Source of the DNA: Cyanobacteria bacterium REEB67
GTDB taxonomy: Bacteria > Cyanobacteriota > Vampirovibrionia > Obscuribacterales > Obscuribacteraceae
Direction of reading: 5' to 3'
Length of the DNA: 62,607 nt
NCBI GenBank assembly: GCA_018971775.1
Contig: JAGXAB010000030.1
Location: 1 to 62,607 of the forward strand
Every line of letters starts with the position of its first letter. The stretch's first letter is position 1. The notes below the pieces were generated by a model that saw nothing but the letters and a program-made list of their open reading frames with translations, searched no databases and had not been told where the DNA came from. Shown here piece after piece: positions 25,955 to 35,067 of this stretch. Made by a program: the position numbers and the translations under genes.

Positions 25955-28031
25955 GGGCACGACCACTGGTTGTCCTGCGTGTAATTTGGTGATCGTCGAA
26001 GTATGCGAGCAAGGCCAGGGCATATTTGCGAGTCGTTGCTAATTCATCGCGAAAATCAGCAGGAGAAATATCTTTTTTCTCCTGCCAGATTTTTAGCAGT
26101 TTATTATGCGAGAAATCGATCCACTTCTTGCTGGACGCAAACTCATTATCAATGACCTGGGCCATCTTCACCTTAGCGAGCCGTTCAACGGCTGCTTTTA
26201 CTTGCTTCGGCTCAGATTTACTCAGTTTCGCCAATTCCGTTATTTCAAGACAGACAACCTTATCGAGAAGATTTAAGATCGACGTTGTGTAAGCGTCCAG
26301 AGTCGGAGCTTCGATTGCACCAGACGGACCAAAAAGGCGATCCTCTTTCCGAACAAGAAGACCGGCAGCAGCCAGCTCTTTCAGCAGCTCCTGCATAATT
26401 TGGCGGTCTAGATTCGCGGCAGCCATACGGCGAATGGTTTCAAGATTAACGCCTGTAACATTTTTGTCTTCGTTTTTCAGTATCGTATTAAGTGCCGCAA
26501 TCGCTTTAGCCTTAACTGCCTCCTTAACAGTCCTGGTAATCATGAAGCCACCAATGTTTTCAACGGTATGCTCTTGCACAAGGGATTCGAGACAAGCCTT
26601 TTGCCGCTCTTCGCGCAAAACCCAGCTCAGTTGGTTGAACCGTACGGCTTTGCCGGGATGGTTATTGAGAATAAAGAGGACTGCCTTATCGCTCTTGCCG
26701 GCAAGAAGGAAAGGCGTTAGCTCCCTTACTAAACTTCGGGTAAGCCAACGCGGCTTCTGGCAGAGCAAAACGACACCACCGGCAATACCATCATCACCGT
26801 ATCGTAAAACATAGCGGTCACCAGGGCTCACCACCATGGGCTGCTCTAAATGGATATGACCGACGGCTGCCAGCTCACGAGAAGGCGTATCACAAGGCAC
26901 CGACTCAATCCAGCGCAAAAAGCCCGGAGCCTCCATTGTGCCGTGATACAGCTTGACCGGTCGAGAGGAGAGTTGCATCTTCCTAGAGATTTCAACAGAT
27001 TCAGGGCTGTTGTCGATTCCGTAATCGCTGATTTGTACAACCAGGTCGCTTGTAATTTCTTTGGCCCCGCCTAACACACATAGGCCGCGGCTGAGAACTG
27101 CTTTATTATCTTTCAGCGTTATATTCATCGCCAAACGCTGACCAGAACAGGCCAATTCCTGCGCCTTGCCAAAAGTCTCAAGGCCGCGCACCCGGCCGCC
27201 AAAGCCACCAGGCTCAACTGTCACCTGGTCGCCGACCTTAAATCCCCCTTCGACTAGCGTTCCCGTCACCACCGTGCCATAACCGGATTTGGCAAACACT
27301 CTATCAATAGGCAGGTAACCGGGGATCTTACCCGCAGCGGCGGGATCTAACGTTTTTGCTTGAGCACTCCCAGAATGAACTTTGCTTTGCAAACCGGCAT
27401 GAGCAATAACCACCTCGGCCAGTCGTTCCTGGAGGGTATCGATGCCCTCCCCTGTAGTTGATGAGACCGAGACGAGCGCCGCAACATCAATGTCATAGCG
27501 AGCCAGCAAAGCCCGTACTTTTCCTTCCACGACAGCCGCGCGCTCGGACTCAACAAGGTCGGATTTCGTCAAAGCTACAACAGCCGCCTTAACGCCCAGC
27601 AAAGACAGGATTTTCACATGCTGAACGGTCTGCGGCATAGGCCCTTCATCAGATGCCACCACCAGCAGTGACACCTCAATACCACCGACTCCAGCAAGCA
27701 TATTTTTTATAAACTTACCGTGTCCCGGTACATCAATAAAGCCCAAACCGATGGTGTCTTGGCCGGGCTGATTTTCATCCAGATTTTTCGAACTCGGCGC
27801 TTTTTTACCTTTAGTTTGACCTGGATGCAGGAGCATATGAGCAAAGCCAAGATCGGTTGTCATCTGGCGTTCCTGCTCTTCTTTGAGCCGGTCCGGGTTT
27901 ATGCCGGTCAGCGCCTTAATCAAACTCGTTTTGCCGTGGTCCACATGACCGGCCGTGGCGACCGTGAAATAGGCGATCGATGGTTTGGCCCGAAACTGTT
28001 CCGATATCGGTTGAGTTGAAGAATTGCTCAC
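25935..28031 (-). CDS. selB: Selenocysteine-specific elongation factor SelB
   Basis: SelB delivers Sec-tRNA(Sec) to UGA codons marked by a SECIS hairpin. The 698-residue protein has the EF-Tu-like GTPase motifs [13 protein letters not shown] (from residue 25), [14 protein letters not shown] (Glu usual after GH is Gly here), TKSDLVE, beta-barrel domains ([17 protein letters not shown]), and C-terminal winged helices ending [19 protein letters not shown]. The GTG start at 28031 places a copy of the palindromic repeat in codons 5-13, before the conserved part. No selA, selD or tRNA(Sec) is seen in the window. Divergent from dedA. Confidence 0.9.
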   Translation of the reverse strand: MSNSSTQPISEQFRAKPSIAYFTVATAGHVDHGKTSLIKALTGINPDRLKEEQERQMTTDLGFAHMLLHPGQTKGKKAPSSKNLDENQPGQDTIGLGFIDVPGHGKFIKNMLAGVGGIEVSLLVVASDEGPMPQTVQHVKILSLLGVKAAVVALTKSDLVESERAAVVEGKVRALLARYDIDVAALVSVSSTTGEGIDTLQERLAEVVIAHAGLQSKVHSGSAQAKTLDPAAAGKIPGYLPIDRVFAKSGYGTVVTGTLVEGGFKVGDQVTVEPGGFGGRVRGLETFGKAQELACSGQRLAMNITLKDNKAVLSRGLCVLGGAKEITSDLVVQISDYGIDNSPESVEISRKMQLSSRPVKLYHGTMEAPGFLRWIESVPCDTPSRELAAVGHIHLEQPMVVSPGDRYVLRYGDDGIAGGVVLLCQKPRWLTRSLVRELTPFLLAGKSDKAVLFILNNHPGKAVRFNQLSWVLREERQKACLESLVQEHTVENIGGFMITRTVKEAVKAKAIAALNTILKNEDKNVTGVNLETIRRMAAANLDRQIMQELLKELAAAGLLVRKEDRLFGPSGAIEAPTLDAYTTSILNLLDKVVCLEITELAKLSKSEPKQVKAAVERLAKVKMAQVIDNEFASSKKWIDFSHNKLLKIWQEKKDISPADFRDELATTRKYALALLAYFDDHQITRRTTSGRALLKQPK
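27993..28017. repeat. CCGATATCGG palindrome inside the first codons of selB
   Basis: AAACTGTTCCGATATCGG followed by TTGAGTT, a variant of the dispersed element, encodes residues 5-13 (STQPISEQF) of SelB. These residues lie outside the GTPase domain, so the insertion would be tolerated. Confidence 0.85.
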
Positions 28032-28172
28032 AGCACCGCCCAGCTATAGCGACTTGATATACATGCGATCATAAACATAATTGAGCCCGAAGCGCCAGAT
28101 TGATCGGAAGCGGTAAAATCGTTGCTTGATTTATGCTTCCGCTTTGGTATCAGTTGCTCCGAGGAAAAGTTT

Positions 28173-28784
28173 GTGCTTCATCACTTGATCGATCCCATCC
28201 TAATCATGATCAAAGACGGAGTAGCCGCCTGGGGTTATCTGGCCGTAATAGTCATGATGGCGATCGAATCGGCAAACGTACCGCTTCCTTCCGAAGCGAT
28301 TATGCCCACCGCCGGTATATTAGTCCAGCAGCATAAAATGGATTTTCATTTAGCTGCACTAGCCGGTGCTTTCGGATGCGTAATTGGATCGGTGCCGTCA
28401 TATTTCCTCGGACTCTACGGAGGCCGACCATTTCTGACCAAATACGGTCGCTACTTGCTGCTGCGCGAAAAAGACATGGAAACCGCCGAGAAATGGGTTG
28501 ACAAGTTTGGCGATATTACTTTCTTCGTCTGCCGAATGCTGCCAGTGGTACGGACGTTCATTTCTTTCCCGGCCGGCGTGCTGAAAGCACACTTCGGCAT
28601 GTTTGTGCTTTATACATTTGTCGGTTCACTGCTCTGGTGCTATGCACTCACCTACGTCGGCATAGTTTTCGGCGAGCACATGGAAGTTTTCACCGACATC
28701 TGGCATAAGTTTGACCTAGCTATCGTGGTCGTTTGCGTTGGTGCCTTCGGCTATTACCTGTATCGACACCTCAAGCACGACTGA
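28173..28784 (+). CDS. DedA-family membrane protein
   Basis: About 203 residues with five to six hydrophobic segments. DedA (SNARE-associated/VTT-like) proteins are inner-membrane proteins now linked to lipid-carrier flipping. Family marks are the glutamate-bearing ESANVPLPSEAI near the start, GSVPSYFLGLYGGR, the arginine motif CRMLPVVRTFISFPAG and GSLLWCYALTYVG. The GTG at 28173 has GAGGA 7 nt upstream; an in-frame TTG at 28122 would add 17 residues without a ribosome site. Divergent from selB. Confidence 0.9.
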   Translation: MLHHLIDPILIMIKDGVAAWGYLAVIVMMAIESANVPLPSEAIMPTAGILVQQHKMDFHLAALAGAFGCVIGSVPSYFLGLYGGRPFLTKYGRYLLLREKDMETAEKWVDKFGDITFFVCRMLPVVRTFISFPAGVLKAHFGMFVLYTFVGSLLWCYALTYVGIVFGEHMEVFTDIWHKFDLAIVVVCVGAFGYYLYRHLKHD

Positions 28785-28844
28785 ATTCGGCCAGGGCAAC
28801 CAAAACCTATGAAAACTAACTCAGGGCAACAACGGAAAACTTGA

Positions 28845-29318
28845 CTAGTTCTTCTTGTATTGCCTTTTGCGAGTATCCTCGCGAATTTCAAGCAAATCAA
28901 TCAAGAGCTTCTGCTTCTCTGGCCCATCCCAGCGCTTCAGCCAGTCCTGAACGGCCTGCTGAATCATGCCGCTCTTGTCGGGGGAATGCGAGCCGTAAAG
29001 CCGCTTCAATTCCAACCAAATAGAGTTGAGCGCCGCGAGTTGTTCGGCCGGTAGCTTGATGGTATAGGCGACATATTTACGACTGGCGCCAAAAGCAGGC
29101 AGATCGCGCGGCCCCTGAGCAGGGGAAGTCTTGATATCGAGAAAGCCGGGAATCATCTCTCCTGGCGTACCAGGAACGATTTGAGGGTCAATGACGGCAT
29201 CTTCGGAGTCATCGCTAGCATCGTCCAAAGGGCTTGTAGCAATAATTTCGGCCGGGAGAGCCTTCTGTTTTTCACTCAAATTCGCCTGCTCCGCGCCCCG
29301 GGGCTCTTTTTTATCCAA
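28845..29318 (-). CDS. Hypothetical protein with possible ribbon-helix-helix-like C-terminus
   Basis: 157 residues. The first 75 are acidic and Pro-rich, probably disordered. The rest begins KYVAYTIKLPAEQLAALNSI and continues SPDKSGMIQQAVQDWLKRWD, a strand-helix-helix pattern reminiscent of CopG-type DNA-binding domains, and ends in a basic KRQYKKN. I do not recognise a family. No signal peptide. Convergent with dedA and divergent from the next gene. Confidence 0.65.
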   Translation of the reverse strand: MDKKEPRGAEQANLSEKQKALPAEIIATSPLDDASDDSEDAVIDPQIVPGTPGEMIPGFLDIKTSPAQGPRDLPAFGASRKYVAYTIKLPAEQLAALNSIWLELKRLYGSHSPDKSGMIQQAVQDWLKRWDGPEKQKLLIDLLEIREDTRKRQYKKN

Positions 29319-29474
29319 GTGATCCGAAAGCTCCTGAAAGGTCTCTGTGGGAGAAATACTAGCATTAGCAGTTGATTTTTAGCCGCATAGGCTATTTGAT
29401 AGAGGGTAGCAAGCCCGCTCTATTATAAATGGGGCCGTCTACAAATCCCTCACGAGCTAGAATCGAAAACAAAA

Positions 29475-30368
29475 GTGATAGCCGATCTAATCCGAGCCGC
29501 AGTACAACTTGTTATGCGCGACAAAATCGTCGCCGGACTTTTAATCGTAATGATTGCCGGGATTTTCTTTATGGGCGGCGGGGGCAAAGAAAAGGCCAAT
29601 CACCGCTTTATGGGCGCCGGCGGCGATGGACAGCGCCAGGGACAATCGGCAGATGATGGCGGTAGTGCCGATCAGAGCGGTGAGCAAGGGGCAGAACAGG
29701 GTCACAGCTTGGGTCAAGGTCAAGGTCAAGATCAAGGCCAGGGCCAGGGCCAAAATCAAGCCCAGGGCATGGCCCAGAACGGCAATCCGGCAGCCGGCTC
29801 GGCGCAGAACCAGACCCTGACCCAGCAGATGCAGCGCTCGATGAATCCGGGAGGCCAGCCCTTACAGCAAAATTCGACCAGTAGCGTAGCCAGCCTGCCT
29901 CCGAGCCTGGCGGTCGACTTCGTGCGCTGGTGGCTGACAATGGCCCTTGATTATTCGCTCAACACATCAGCAGCCAATCACAAGAAGGCGCTCGCCTACG
30001 CCAAACCGCAAGTGGCGAATATGTTCAAACAGAGTTTTTACACATCGGAAGTGATGCAGGGCGTGGCAGCTGGCACTCTGGCCGGCTCTTTCCAGCCGGT
30101 AACCGTTCAGGCTATAGCTATTAATCCTGATGGCTCGGTCGTGGTCACCGTAATCGGCAACCTGACCCTGCAGTCAAGTGGCTCCCAACCGGTCAGTCAA
30201 TCGCTCGATATGGAATTTTTGGTTACCAAAGATGCGCAAGGCGTTCGAATGGCCGGATTCTTCAATAAGACGGTGACACAACCACCACCGGCGGCGGCTG
30301 GCGATCAGGGTGCTGGCGAAGTGCTCGAAGAACCAACCCGCCGGCGACCATTGTCTGGCGGCTACTAG
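29475..30368 (+). CDS. Membrane-anchored protein with Gly/Gln-rich linker
   Basis: 297 residues: a short cytoplasmic start, one membrane helix (about 17-34), a low-complexity Gly/Gln/Asp linker with GQ repeats (about 37-100), then a soluble domain (DFVRWWLTMALDYS to FFNKTVT, about 145-275) with the length and alpha-plus-beta pattern of NTF2/VirB8-type folds. That resemblance is tentative. GTG start at 29475. No secretion-system partners are nearby. Confidence 0.65.
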   Translation: MIADLIRAAVQLVMRDKIVAGLLIVMIAGIFFMGGGGKEKANHRFMGAGGDGQRQGQSADDGGSADQSGEQGAEQGHSLGQGQGQDQGQGQGQNQAQGMAQNGNPAAGSAQNQTLTQQMQRSMNPGGQPLQQNSTSSVASLPPSLAVDFVRWWLTMALDYSLNTSAANHKKALAYAKPQVANMFKQSFYTSEVMQGVAAGTLAGSFQPVTVQAIAINPDGSVVVTVIGNLTLQSSGSQPVSQSLDMEFLVTKDAQGVRMAGFFNKTVTQPPPAAAGDQGAGEVLEEPTRRRPLSGGY

Positions 30369-30470
30369 CACTTTGCATTCCAATTTCGACCTTTGCATTT
30401 TGATTTTTTGGAAGCTTGCTAAACAATTCGCTTCAAAGAGTTGCGAAAGAAAGACCGGTAAAATCCGTTG

Positions 30471-30479
30471 TGGTATATT
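30471..30479 (+). promoter_or_regulatory. Possible extended -10 promoter of the tRNA gene
   Basis: TGG directly before TATATT (30474-30479) stands 36 bp before the tRNA start. No convincing -35 box is at the standard distance. Confidence 0.3.
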
Positions 30480-30515
30480 GTTTTCACTTCAGCCATTTCA
30501 ATGGCTTGGCATTAT

Positions 30516-30588
<73 letters not shown>

Positions 30589-30621
30589 ATTTTTCAAATC
30601 GATCAAAAAGCGAGGGTCTTG

Positions 30622-32157
30622 ATGTTCAAGGGTCTAAAGTGTCGCGCACTTGAGCTCGGCAAGACACTTCTCGCCTTTTCGACAGTACTTGGCCTAGCCG
30701 GCGGTCTCAATGTCGCGTCACTGCAATCGGTGCTGGCGGCCGATCAGTATTTTTATATCAAGCCCTATTTGCAACTCGGCTTCGATGGAAAAAAGGATTC
30801 GGCAGGCCTTGATATCGTCTGGTTCAGTGACGAAGCGAAACACAAGTGGCAAGTAAAATTCGTCACCGCAGGCGGCAAAGAAGCGGAGGCCGAGTGGATT
30901 ACCGAGCGGATGATTTCGCTGCCGGGATTTACCGCGCCTTATTACAAGCTAACGGCGCACATCCACAAAATTGCATCCGGAGATACGTTCGATTACAAGG
31001 TGCTGCGCGACGGCAATAAAGTCTTTGAAGCCACTGCTAACGCCAGAAAAAGTGCGGGACAGAGCAGTCAGGTGGCAATTTTCGGGGATTGCGGTATCAA
31101 TGGCGAGGCGCAGCGTAAACTCGCGCAGCAGGTAAGCGCCGGCAATCCAGATCTCGTGATAATTCCGGGAGACATCGCCTATCAATACGGCCTTTTTTCG
31201 CAATACGTGTCAAATTTCTTCCCGGTTTACAACCTTGACGCAGCCAGAGTGGCCGAAAAAGACAGCGAGACGAGCGCGAAATCAGCCGCCACCACCCCTG
31301 GTGTTCCTTTGATGCGCTCTATCCCTTTTGTCGGAATTATTGGCAATCACGACATAGCGCTTTCTGGAATGACAGGCACCAATTTAAACCGCTTTCCTGA
31401 CGCTCTCGCCTATTTCGTCTTCTGGAACCAGCCCCTGAACGGCTTTACACCAAGCAAAGAATTCGAGAACAAAAATTTCCCGTTTCTGGCCGGCGATCCT
31501 AATCGTCAAGAATTATTCAAAAAATCTGCCGGTGACGCCTTTCCGACCATGTCCAATTTCTCCTTCGATTTTGGCGAAGCGCACTACACTTGCCTGGACG
31601 GCAACTATTACATGGATTGGACCAATCCAAAGTTGCGCGAATGGCTGGCCAACGATTTGAAGGGAGCACAAAGCAAAACCTGGCGTATCATCAGCATGCA
31701 CCAGCCCGGTTTCTTGCTCGGCGCGGCGCACGCCGAAGAGCAGAAAATGCGACTGATCAGTGATATCGCGCAGAAATACAACGTGAATCTCGTCGTCGCC
31801 GGCCATTCGCATTGCTACGAAAGAAGCTATCCGCTGACATTCGATCCCAAGCCAGGCCTCAAAAGTTTTACGCAAAATGCAGACGGCACAGTTGACGGTG
31901 TCCTAACCCTGGATAAAGTCTATGACGGCAAGAAAACAACGAAACCCAAAGGCATCATTTACGTCGTCAGCGGAGCCGGCGGAGCGAATATTTATCCAAT
32001 AGATAAAGCTTCGGTTTCGGCTCCAAACAGCTTTATCGACAAATATGACTCATCCGGAAGATCTTATTCGGCTCTCGAAATCGACAGTAAACAGCTGACC
32101 TTCAAGCAGATTAGCGAAGACGGAAAAGTAATCGACAAATTTATCGTCAGCAAATAG
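30622..32157 (+). CDS. Secreted purple-acid-phosphatase-like metallophosphoesterase
   Basis: 511 residues with a signal peptide (hydrophobic LLAFSTVLGLAGGL, likely cut near SVLAA/D), an N-terminal fibronectin-like domain and a calcineurin-like phosphoesterase domain. Metal motifs are IFGDCGINGE, IIPGDIAYQYG, GIIGNHDIA, SMHQPG and VVAGHSHCYERSYPL. It probably releases phosphate from esters outside the inner membrane. The ATG at 30622 has GAGGG 5 nt upstream; longer frames reach into the tRNA gene and are rejected. Nothing indicates its regulation. Confidence 0.88.
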   Translation: MFKGLKCRALELGKTLLAFSTVLGLAGGLNVASLQSVLAADQYFYIKPYLQLGFDGKKDSAGLDIVWFSDEAKHKWQVKFVTAGGKEAEAEWITERMISLPGFTAPYYKLTAHIHKIASGDTFDYKVLRDGNKVFEATANARKSAGQSSQVAIFGDCGINGEAQRKLAQQVSAGNPDLVIIPGDIAYQYGLFSQYVSNFFPVYNLDAARVAEKDSETSAKSAATTPGVPLMRSIPFVGIIGNHDIALSGMTGTNLNRFPDALAYFVFWNQPLNGFTPSKEFENKNFPFLAGDPNRQELFKKSAGDAFPTMSNFSFDFGEAHYTCLDGNYYMDWTNPKLREWLANDLKGAQSKTWRIISMHQPGFLLGAAHAEEQKMRLISDIAQKYNVNLVVAGHSHCYERSYPLTFDPKPGLKSFTQNADGTVDGVLTLDKVYDGKKTTKPKGIIYVVSGAGGANIYPIDKASVSAPNSFIDKYDSSGRSYSALEIDSKQLTFKQISEDGKVIDKFIVSK

Positions 32158-32247
32158 CTTTAACATCCCAGCTGAGTCATGAGACCTGAGACCTGCATCC
32201 GGAGACCTGAGACCCTCATCATTTGTCCCGCGCTTTGTCAGAGAACA

Positions 32248-32901
32248 TCAGACGCTCGCAGCAGAACTGTTGGCCGGCTGAATGACACTTTCAATCAAGT
32301 AAGCTGCAAATGTCTCGGACACGGAATTTTGCATGTCATCCTTGAACTGATCGACAGCCGCTTCGATAGAAAGATTGAACAATCTCTCGACAACCGACTT
32401 GGGGCCCGTCGCAAGAACAGCCGGATGCTCATATTGACAGATAACAAACTGCATCGTTGCAGGAAAAAGCACAAAGCTCGAAGGGAAATCCCAACAGAAG
32501 TTTCGCAGCGCATCAGCATTAGTTTCGACAAAGGCCAGTCCCAGGGACACCTTATTTTCGCCGTCAACAAGATTGCGTTGGGCCGTTTCGCCCGGCAATA
32601 CCGCGATCAGACTGTCGATGCCAAGCTCGGCACAAATGGTTTCCAGACCTTCAATCTCGCGTGTCGAAAGACTGCCCTCGGTGGCAGCAGCCCACCAATT
32701 TTTTTCAATAAAGGCATGAACATTGAAAGGTATGACTGAAGACTTGGCGACTTGATCGGCATGAATTAAGGTAAATGCGAGCGCGTAGATATCATCACAC
32801 CGACTGGTGTCTTCAATAATCGTATAACCGGCCCTGCGCTTGCATTGTGGACAAGGCATGTAGGTCGGTTCAATATAGATCTCACAGGCAGAACACTTCA
32901 T
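32248..32901 (-). CDS. Hypothetical protein with N-terminal zinc ribbon
   Basis: 217 residues. MKCSACEIYIEPTYMPCPQC gives two CxxC pairs (Cys3/6 and Cys17/20), a small zinc ribbon. The remaining 190 residues are a mixed alpha/beta domain (VAKSSVIPFNVHAFIEKNWW... WDFPSSFVLFPATMQFVICQ) that I cannot place. No membrane segment. Divergent from the TMEM14 gene. Confidence 0.65.
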   Translation of the reverse strand: MKCSACEIYIEPTYMPCPQCKRRAGYTIIEDTSRCDDIYALAFTLIHADQVAKSSVIPFNVHAFIEKNWWAAATEGSLSTREIEGLETICAELGIDSLIAVLPGETAQRNLVDGENKVSLGLAFVETNADALRNFCWDFPSSFVLFPATMQFVICQYEHPAVLATGPKSVVERLFNLSIEAAVDQFKDDMQNSVSETFAAYLIESVIQPANSSAASV

Positions 32902-33018
32902 TTTCGCAATTTCCTAATACCAAATTAATGACGGAAGTCCTAACGCAATAGTCACGCCATAGTTATAGAGCCTACAGTATTATCTTGTCAGTGCCCCGGC
33001 GTGATTTGCAGGTGAAAA

Positions 33019-33342
33019 ATGCTCGAAACAGCAAAACTCTCAATAGTAATTCTCTCAGTCCTCATGGCCGTTGGCGGAATCATGGGTTTTGTTAAAGGCA
33101 AATCGAAGGCCTCCCTGATTGCCGGCGTCGGCAGCGCTATAGCTCTGATCGGCTGCTTCTTTTTCGTTGGGCAAAGTCCCAGGCAAGGTCTTCTGGCAGC
33201 TTTCGTCGTCTGCATGGTCCTGGAGTTCATTTTCTACGTTCGCATGAAAAAAACAAAGAAGGCCATGCCAGGTGGGCCGCTTCTTGCCTCTTGCCTGATT
33301 GCTCAGTATTTTATTTTACAAGGCGTACCTCCGGTACAGTAA
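33019..33342 (+). CDS. TMEM14 / UPF0136 family small membrane protein
   Basis: 107 residues with four hydrophobic segments, Gly-rich in the pattern LMAVGGIMGFVKGKSKASLIAG and GSAIALIGCFFF. This matches the TMEM14 family, which in plastids includes fatty-acid exporters (FAX) and is widespread in cyanobacteria. A role in lipid export is possible but unproven. ATG at 33019. A terminator follows 90 bp after the stop. Confidence 0.8.
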   Translation: MLETAKLSIVILSVLMAVGGIMGFVKGKSKASLIAGVGSAIALIGCFFFVGQSPRQGLLAAFVVCMVLEFIFYVRMKKTKKAMPGGPLLASCLIAQYFILQGVPPVQ

Positions 33343-33431
33343 GCAGGCCATTGGCGCTTTTCCGTAGCTTATCGGGCTAGCCCGAGACTAAGTCGGCGCC
33401 CTATTCGACCAGCCCGAACCGGGAAAAACTG

Positions 33432-33464
33432 AGCCCTGCACCGTTATTGGTGCCGGGCTTTTTT
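33432..33464 (+). terminator. Rho-independent terminator
   Basis: AGCCC-T-GCACC (33432-33442) pairs with GGTGC-C-GGGCT (33449-33459) with one internal mismatch and loop GTTATT, followed by five T residues and ATT. Confidence 0.85.
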
Positions 33465-33491
33465 ATTGCTTCGTTCAGCTTTCTCTAAGAA

Positions 33492-33513
33492 ACTCAACCG
33501 ATATCGGAAGAGT
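33492..33513. repeat. CCGATATCGG palindrome upstream of the transposase-derived gene
   Basis: ACTCAACCGATATCGG then AAGAGT, an imperfect inverted repeat of the dispersed family, 121 bp before the start of the gene at 33635. Confidence 0.85.
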
Positions 33514-33634
33514 CTAAAACCTCTGCTTATAAGCATGGAAACGCCGGTCTTCAGTCATTTTGTTCTTACCTCACTTCCTTTATTGAACTATTACTGCAAT
33601 TGAGCGTTTTCTCTTTAAAGAGGAGGCGTTCGCC

Positions 33635-34915
33635 ATGAAAACAAAAAAAGACAGCCCCGATGATGATTGCTTCAGAGACTACTTCACTACAGATAGCGAG
33701 GGAAAACTACACTTACGAATTGACAAGCACAGCCGCGGCATCTGGCTCGGAGCGTTTGAAAAATACATAGCGAAATTGAACGAGCTTTACAAAACTGAAG
33801 CGGACGCTAAAGAAGAACTGTTCAGACGCATCAACGCAATTCGGCCGTTTCGATGCACAAAATGCAACGGGCATGAATTTCACCGCGAATATGGCGAAAC
33901 GGTTGGTCACTGCAAGGCCTGTAATACCCAAGTATGGTTTTTCGCACAAACCGAATTTTTCGCTGGGATTAAAAGGGCCAAAGCCAGACTTTTTATGATC
34001 CTCCTGATGGAAAACGGATTAATCTTCAACACTAAACAATTTGCTGAGGCTCTCAAAATTGCCTATTCGACGGCCTGGAATCTGAATAGCAAGGCGAAAC
34101 AAGCTTTGCTAGACGTACTTTCCACATGTGCTGAAATAGAGACGGTAGACTCGGCATTTTTTCGACAAGTCTTCATCCGACGCAGTATCGCTACTGCAGC
34201 CAACCAGCATCCGGTTAGCGAGCAAGAATTGATGGAAAGCGAAATGAAACGCAAGACAGAAGCTACGAATAAAAATGATGATAGCTGCGATAAAAAGACG
34301 CACAAAGAAGACACAGAAGCAGACGCAAAAGAAAACGCTAACCAGGGCTATGAAAACTCCAAGAAAGGCGGCGCTGAAAATTCAAAGAAAGGGTCAGGCT
34401 TGCCCCTCGCGTCAGGTAACTCATTTGAGCTTCTCATGCCTCTTTCCGAAATACAAACGACCGTTTATGAGGCAATACGCACAGAACCGATAACAATCGA
34501 AACCCTTCTTAGAATTCTAAATCTTGCTCCATCAGAGCTTACGGCGGCCCTAACAATTTTGGAGTTGAACGGGCTTATTGAAAGCCTTCCGGGGTCTCGC
34601 TATGTCCGCTACCAAACAAGGGAAAATGAGGTCGAAGATATCGAAAACAATACCCTTAGCGAAGGCACGATACTAATAATAGAAAGCGCCATTGGTTTCA
34701 TCCAACGCCTCTTCCATGGAGTATCACGAAAATACGTACAACTTTATCTAGCCTATTTCTGGCTTATCCGTAATAGAGGTATAGAAGACCACCACAGCGA
34801 CTCTTTTTTCACAGCCTGTTACGAAGCGGGAGATACGGGCGTCGCATCCATCCAATCATTTGTTTCGCCGCTAAAGCTCCAGGTCAGCACGGCGGAGATA
34901 GCGCAAATCAGCTAG
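33635..34915 (+). CDS. Transposase-derived protein: IS1595-type zinc ribbon, HTH and tail around a DprA-like winged helix
   Basis: 426 residues. A zinc ribbon (C74xxC77...C93xxC96, RPFRCTKCNGHEF...HCKACNTQVWF) and helix-turn-helix (132-152) match the start of IS1595/ISXO2 transposases. IETVDS (Asp172) matches the first catalytic Asp region. The rest of the DDE core is absent: a charged Lys/Glu linker (200-255) leads to a winged helix (268-326, SEIQTTVYEAI...LNGLIESLPGSRYVRY) very like the DprA C-terminus. Residues 355-380 (FIQRLFHGVSRKYVQLYL) again match the transposase tail. It is thus likely a domesticated DNA-binding protein without transposition activity. A CCGATATCGG repeat flanks it on each side. 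Confidence 0.75.
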   Translation: MKTKKDSPDDDCFRDYFTTDSEGKLHLRIDKHSRGIWLGAFEKYIAKLNELYKTEADAKEELFRRINAIRPFRCTKCNGHEFHREYGETVGHCKACNTQVWFFAQTEFFAGIKRAKARLFMILLMENGLIFNTKQFAEALKIAYSTAWNLNSKAKQALLDVLSTCAEIETVDSAFFRQVFIRRSIATAANQHPVSEQELMESEMKRKTEATNKNDDSCDKKTHKEDTEADAKENANQGYENSKKGGAENSKKGSGLPLASGNSFELLMPLSEIQTTVYEAIRTEPITIETLLRILNLAPSELTAALTILELNGLIESLPGSRYVRYQTRENEVEDIENNTLSEGTILIIESAIGFIQRLFHGVSRKYVQLYLAYFWLIRNRGIEDHHSDSFFTACYEAGDTGVASIQSFVSPLKLQVSTAEIAQIS

Positions 34916-34953
34916 CAAGAGGCCAGGCAGTCATGGGCAAAAGAGCTGCACTG

Positions 34954-34981
34954 AAAACTGAACCGATATCGGATGAGTTTT
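34954..34981. repeat. CCGATATCGG palindrome downstream of the transposase-derived gene
   Basis: AAAACTGAACCGATATCGG then ATGAGTTTT, identical in its core to the tandem copies at 18420-18571, starts 39 bp after the stop at 34915. Confidence 0.92.
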
Positions 34982-35067
34982 GACCAGAGTTCTAAGCCAA
35001 AAGGGCTTTGGAAACAATAATTTCTTCCCCGCCCCAACGATCAAAATTCGACCAAACCCACCACTGC

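Noticed and set aside
33635..34915. Intact IS1595 insertion sequence
   Set aside because: The DDE catalytic core is missing, a winged helix is in its place, and I see no terminal inverted repeats with target duplications beyond the dispersed palindrome.
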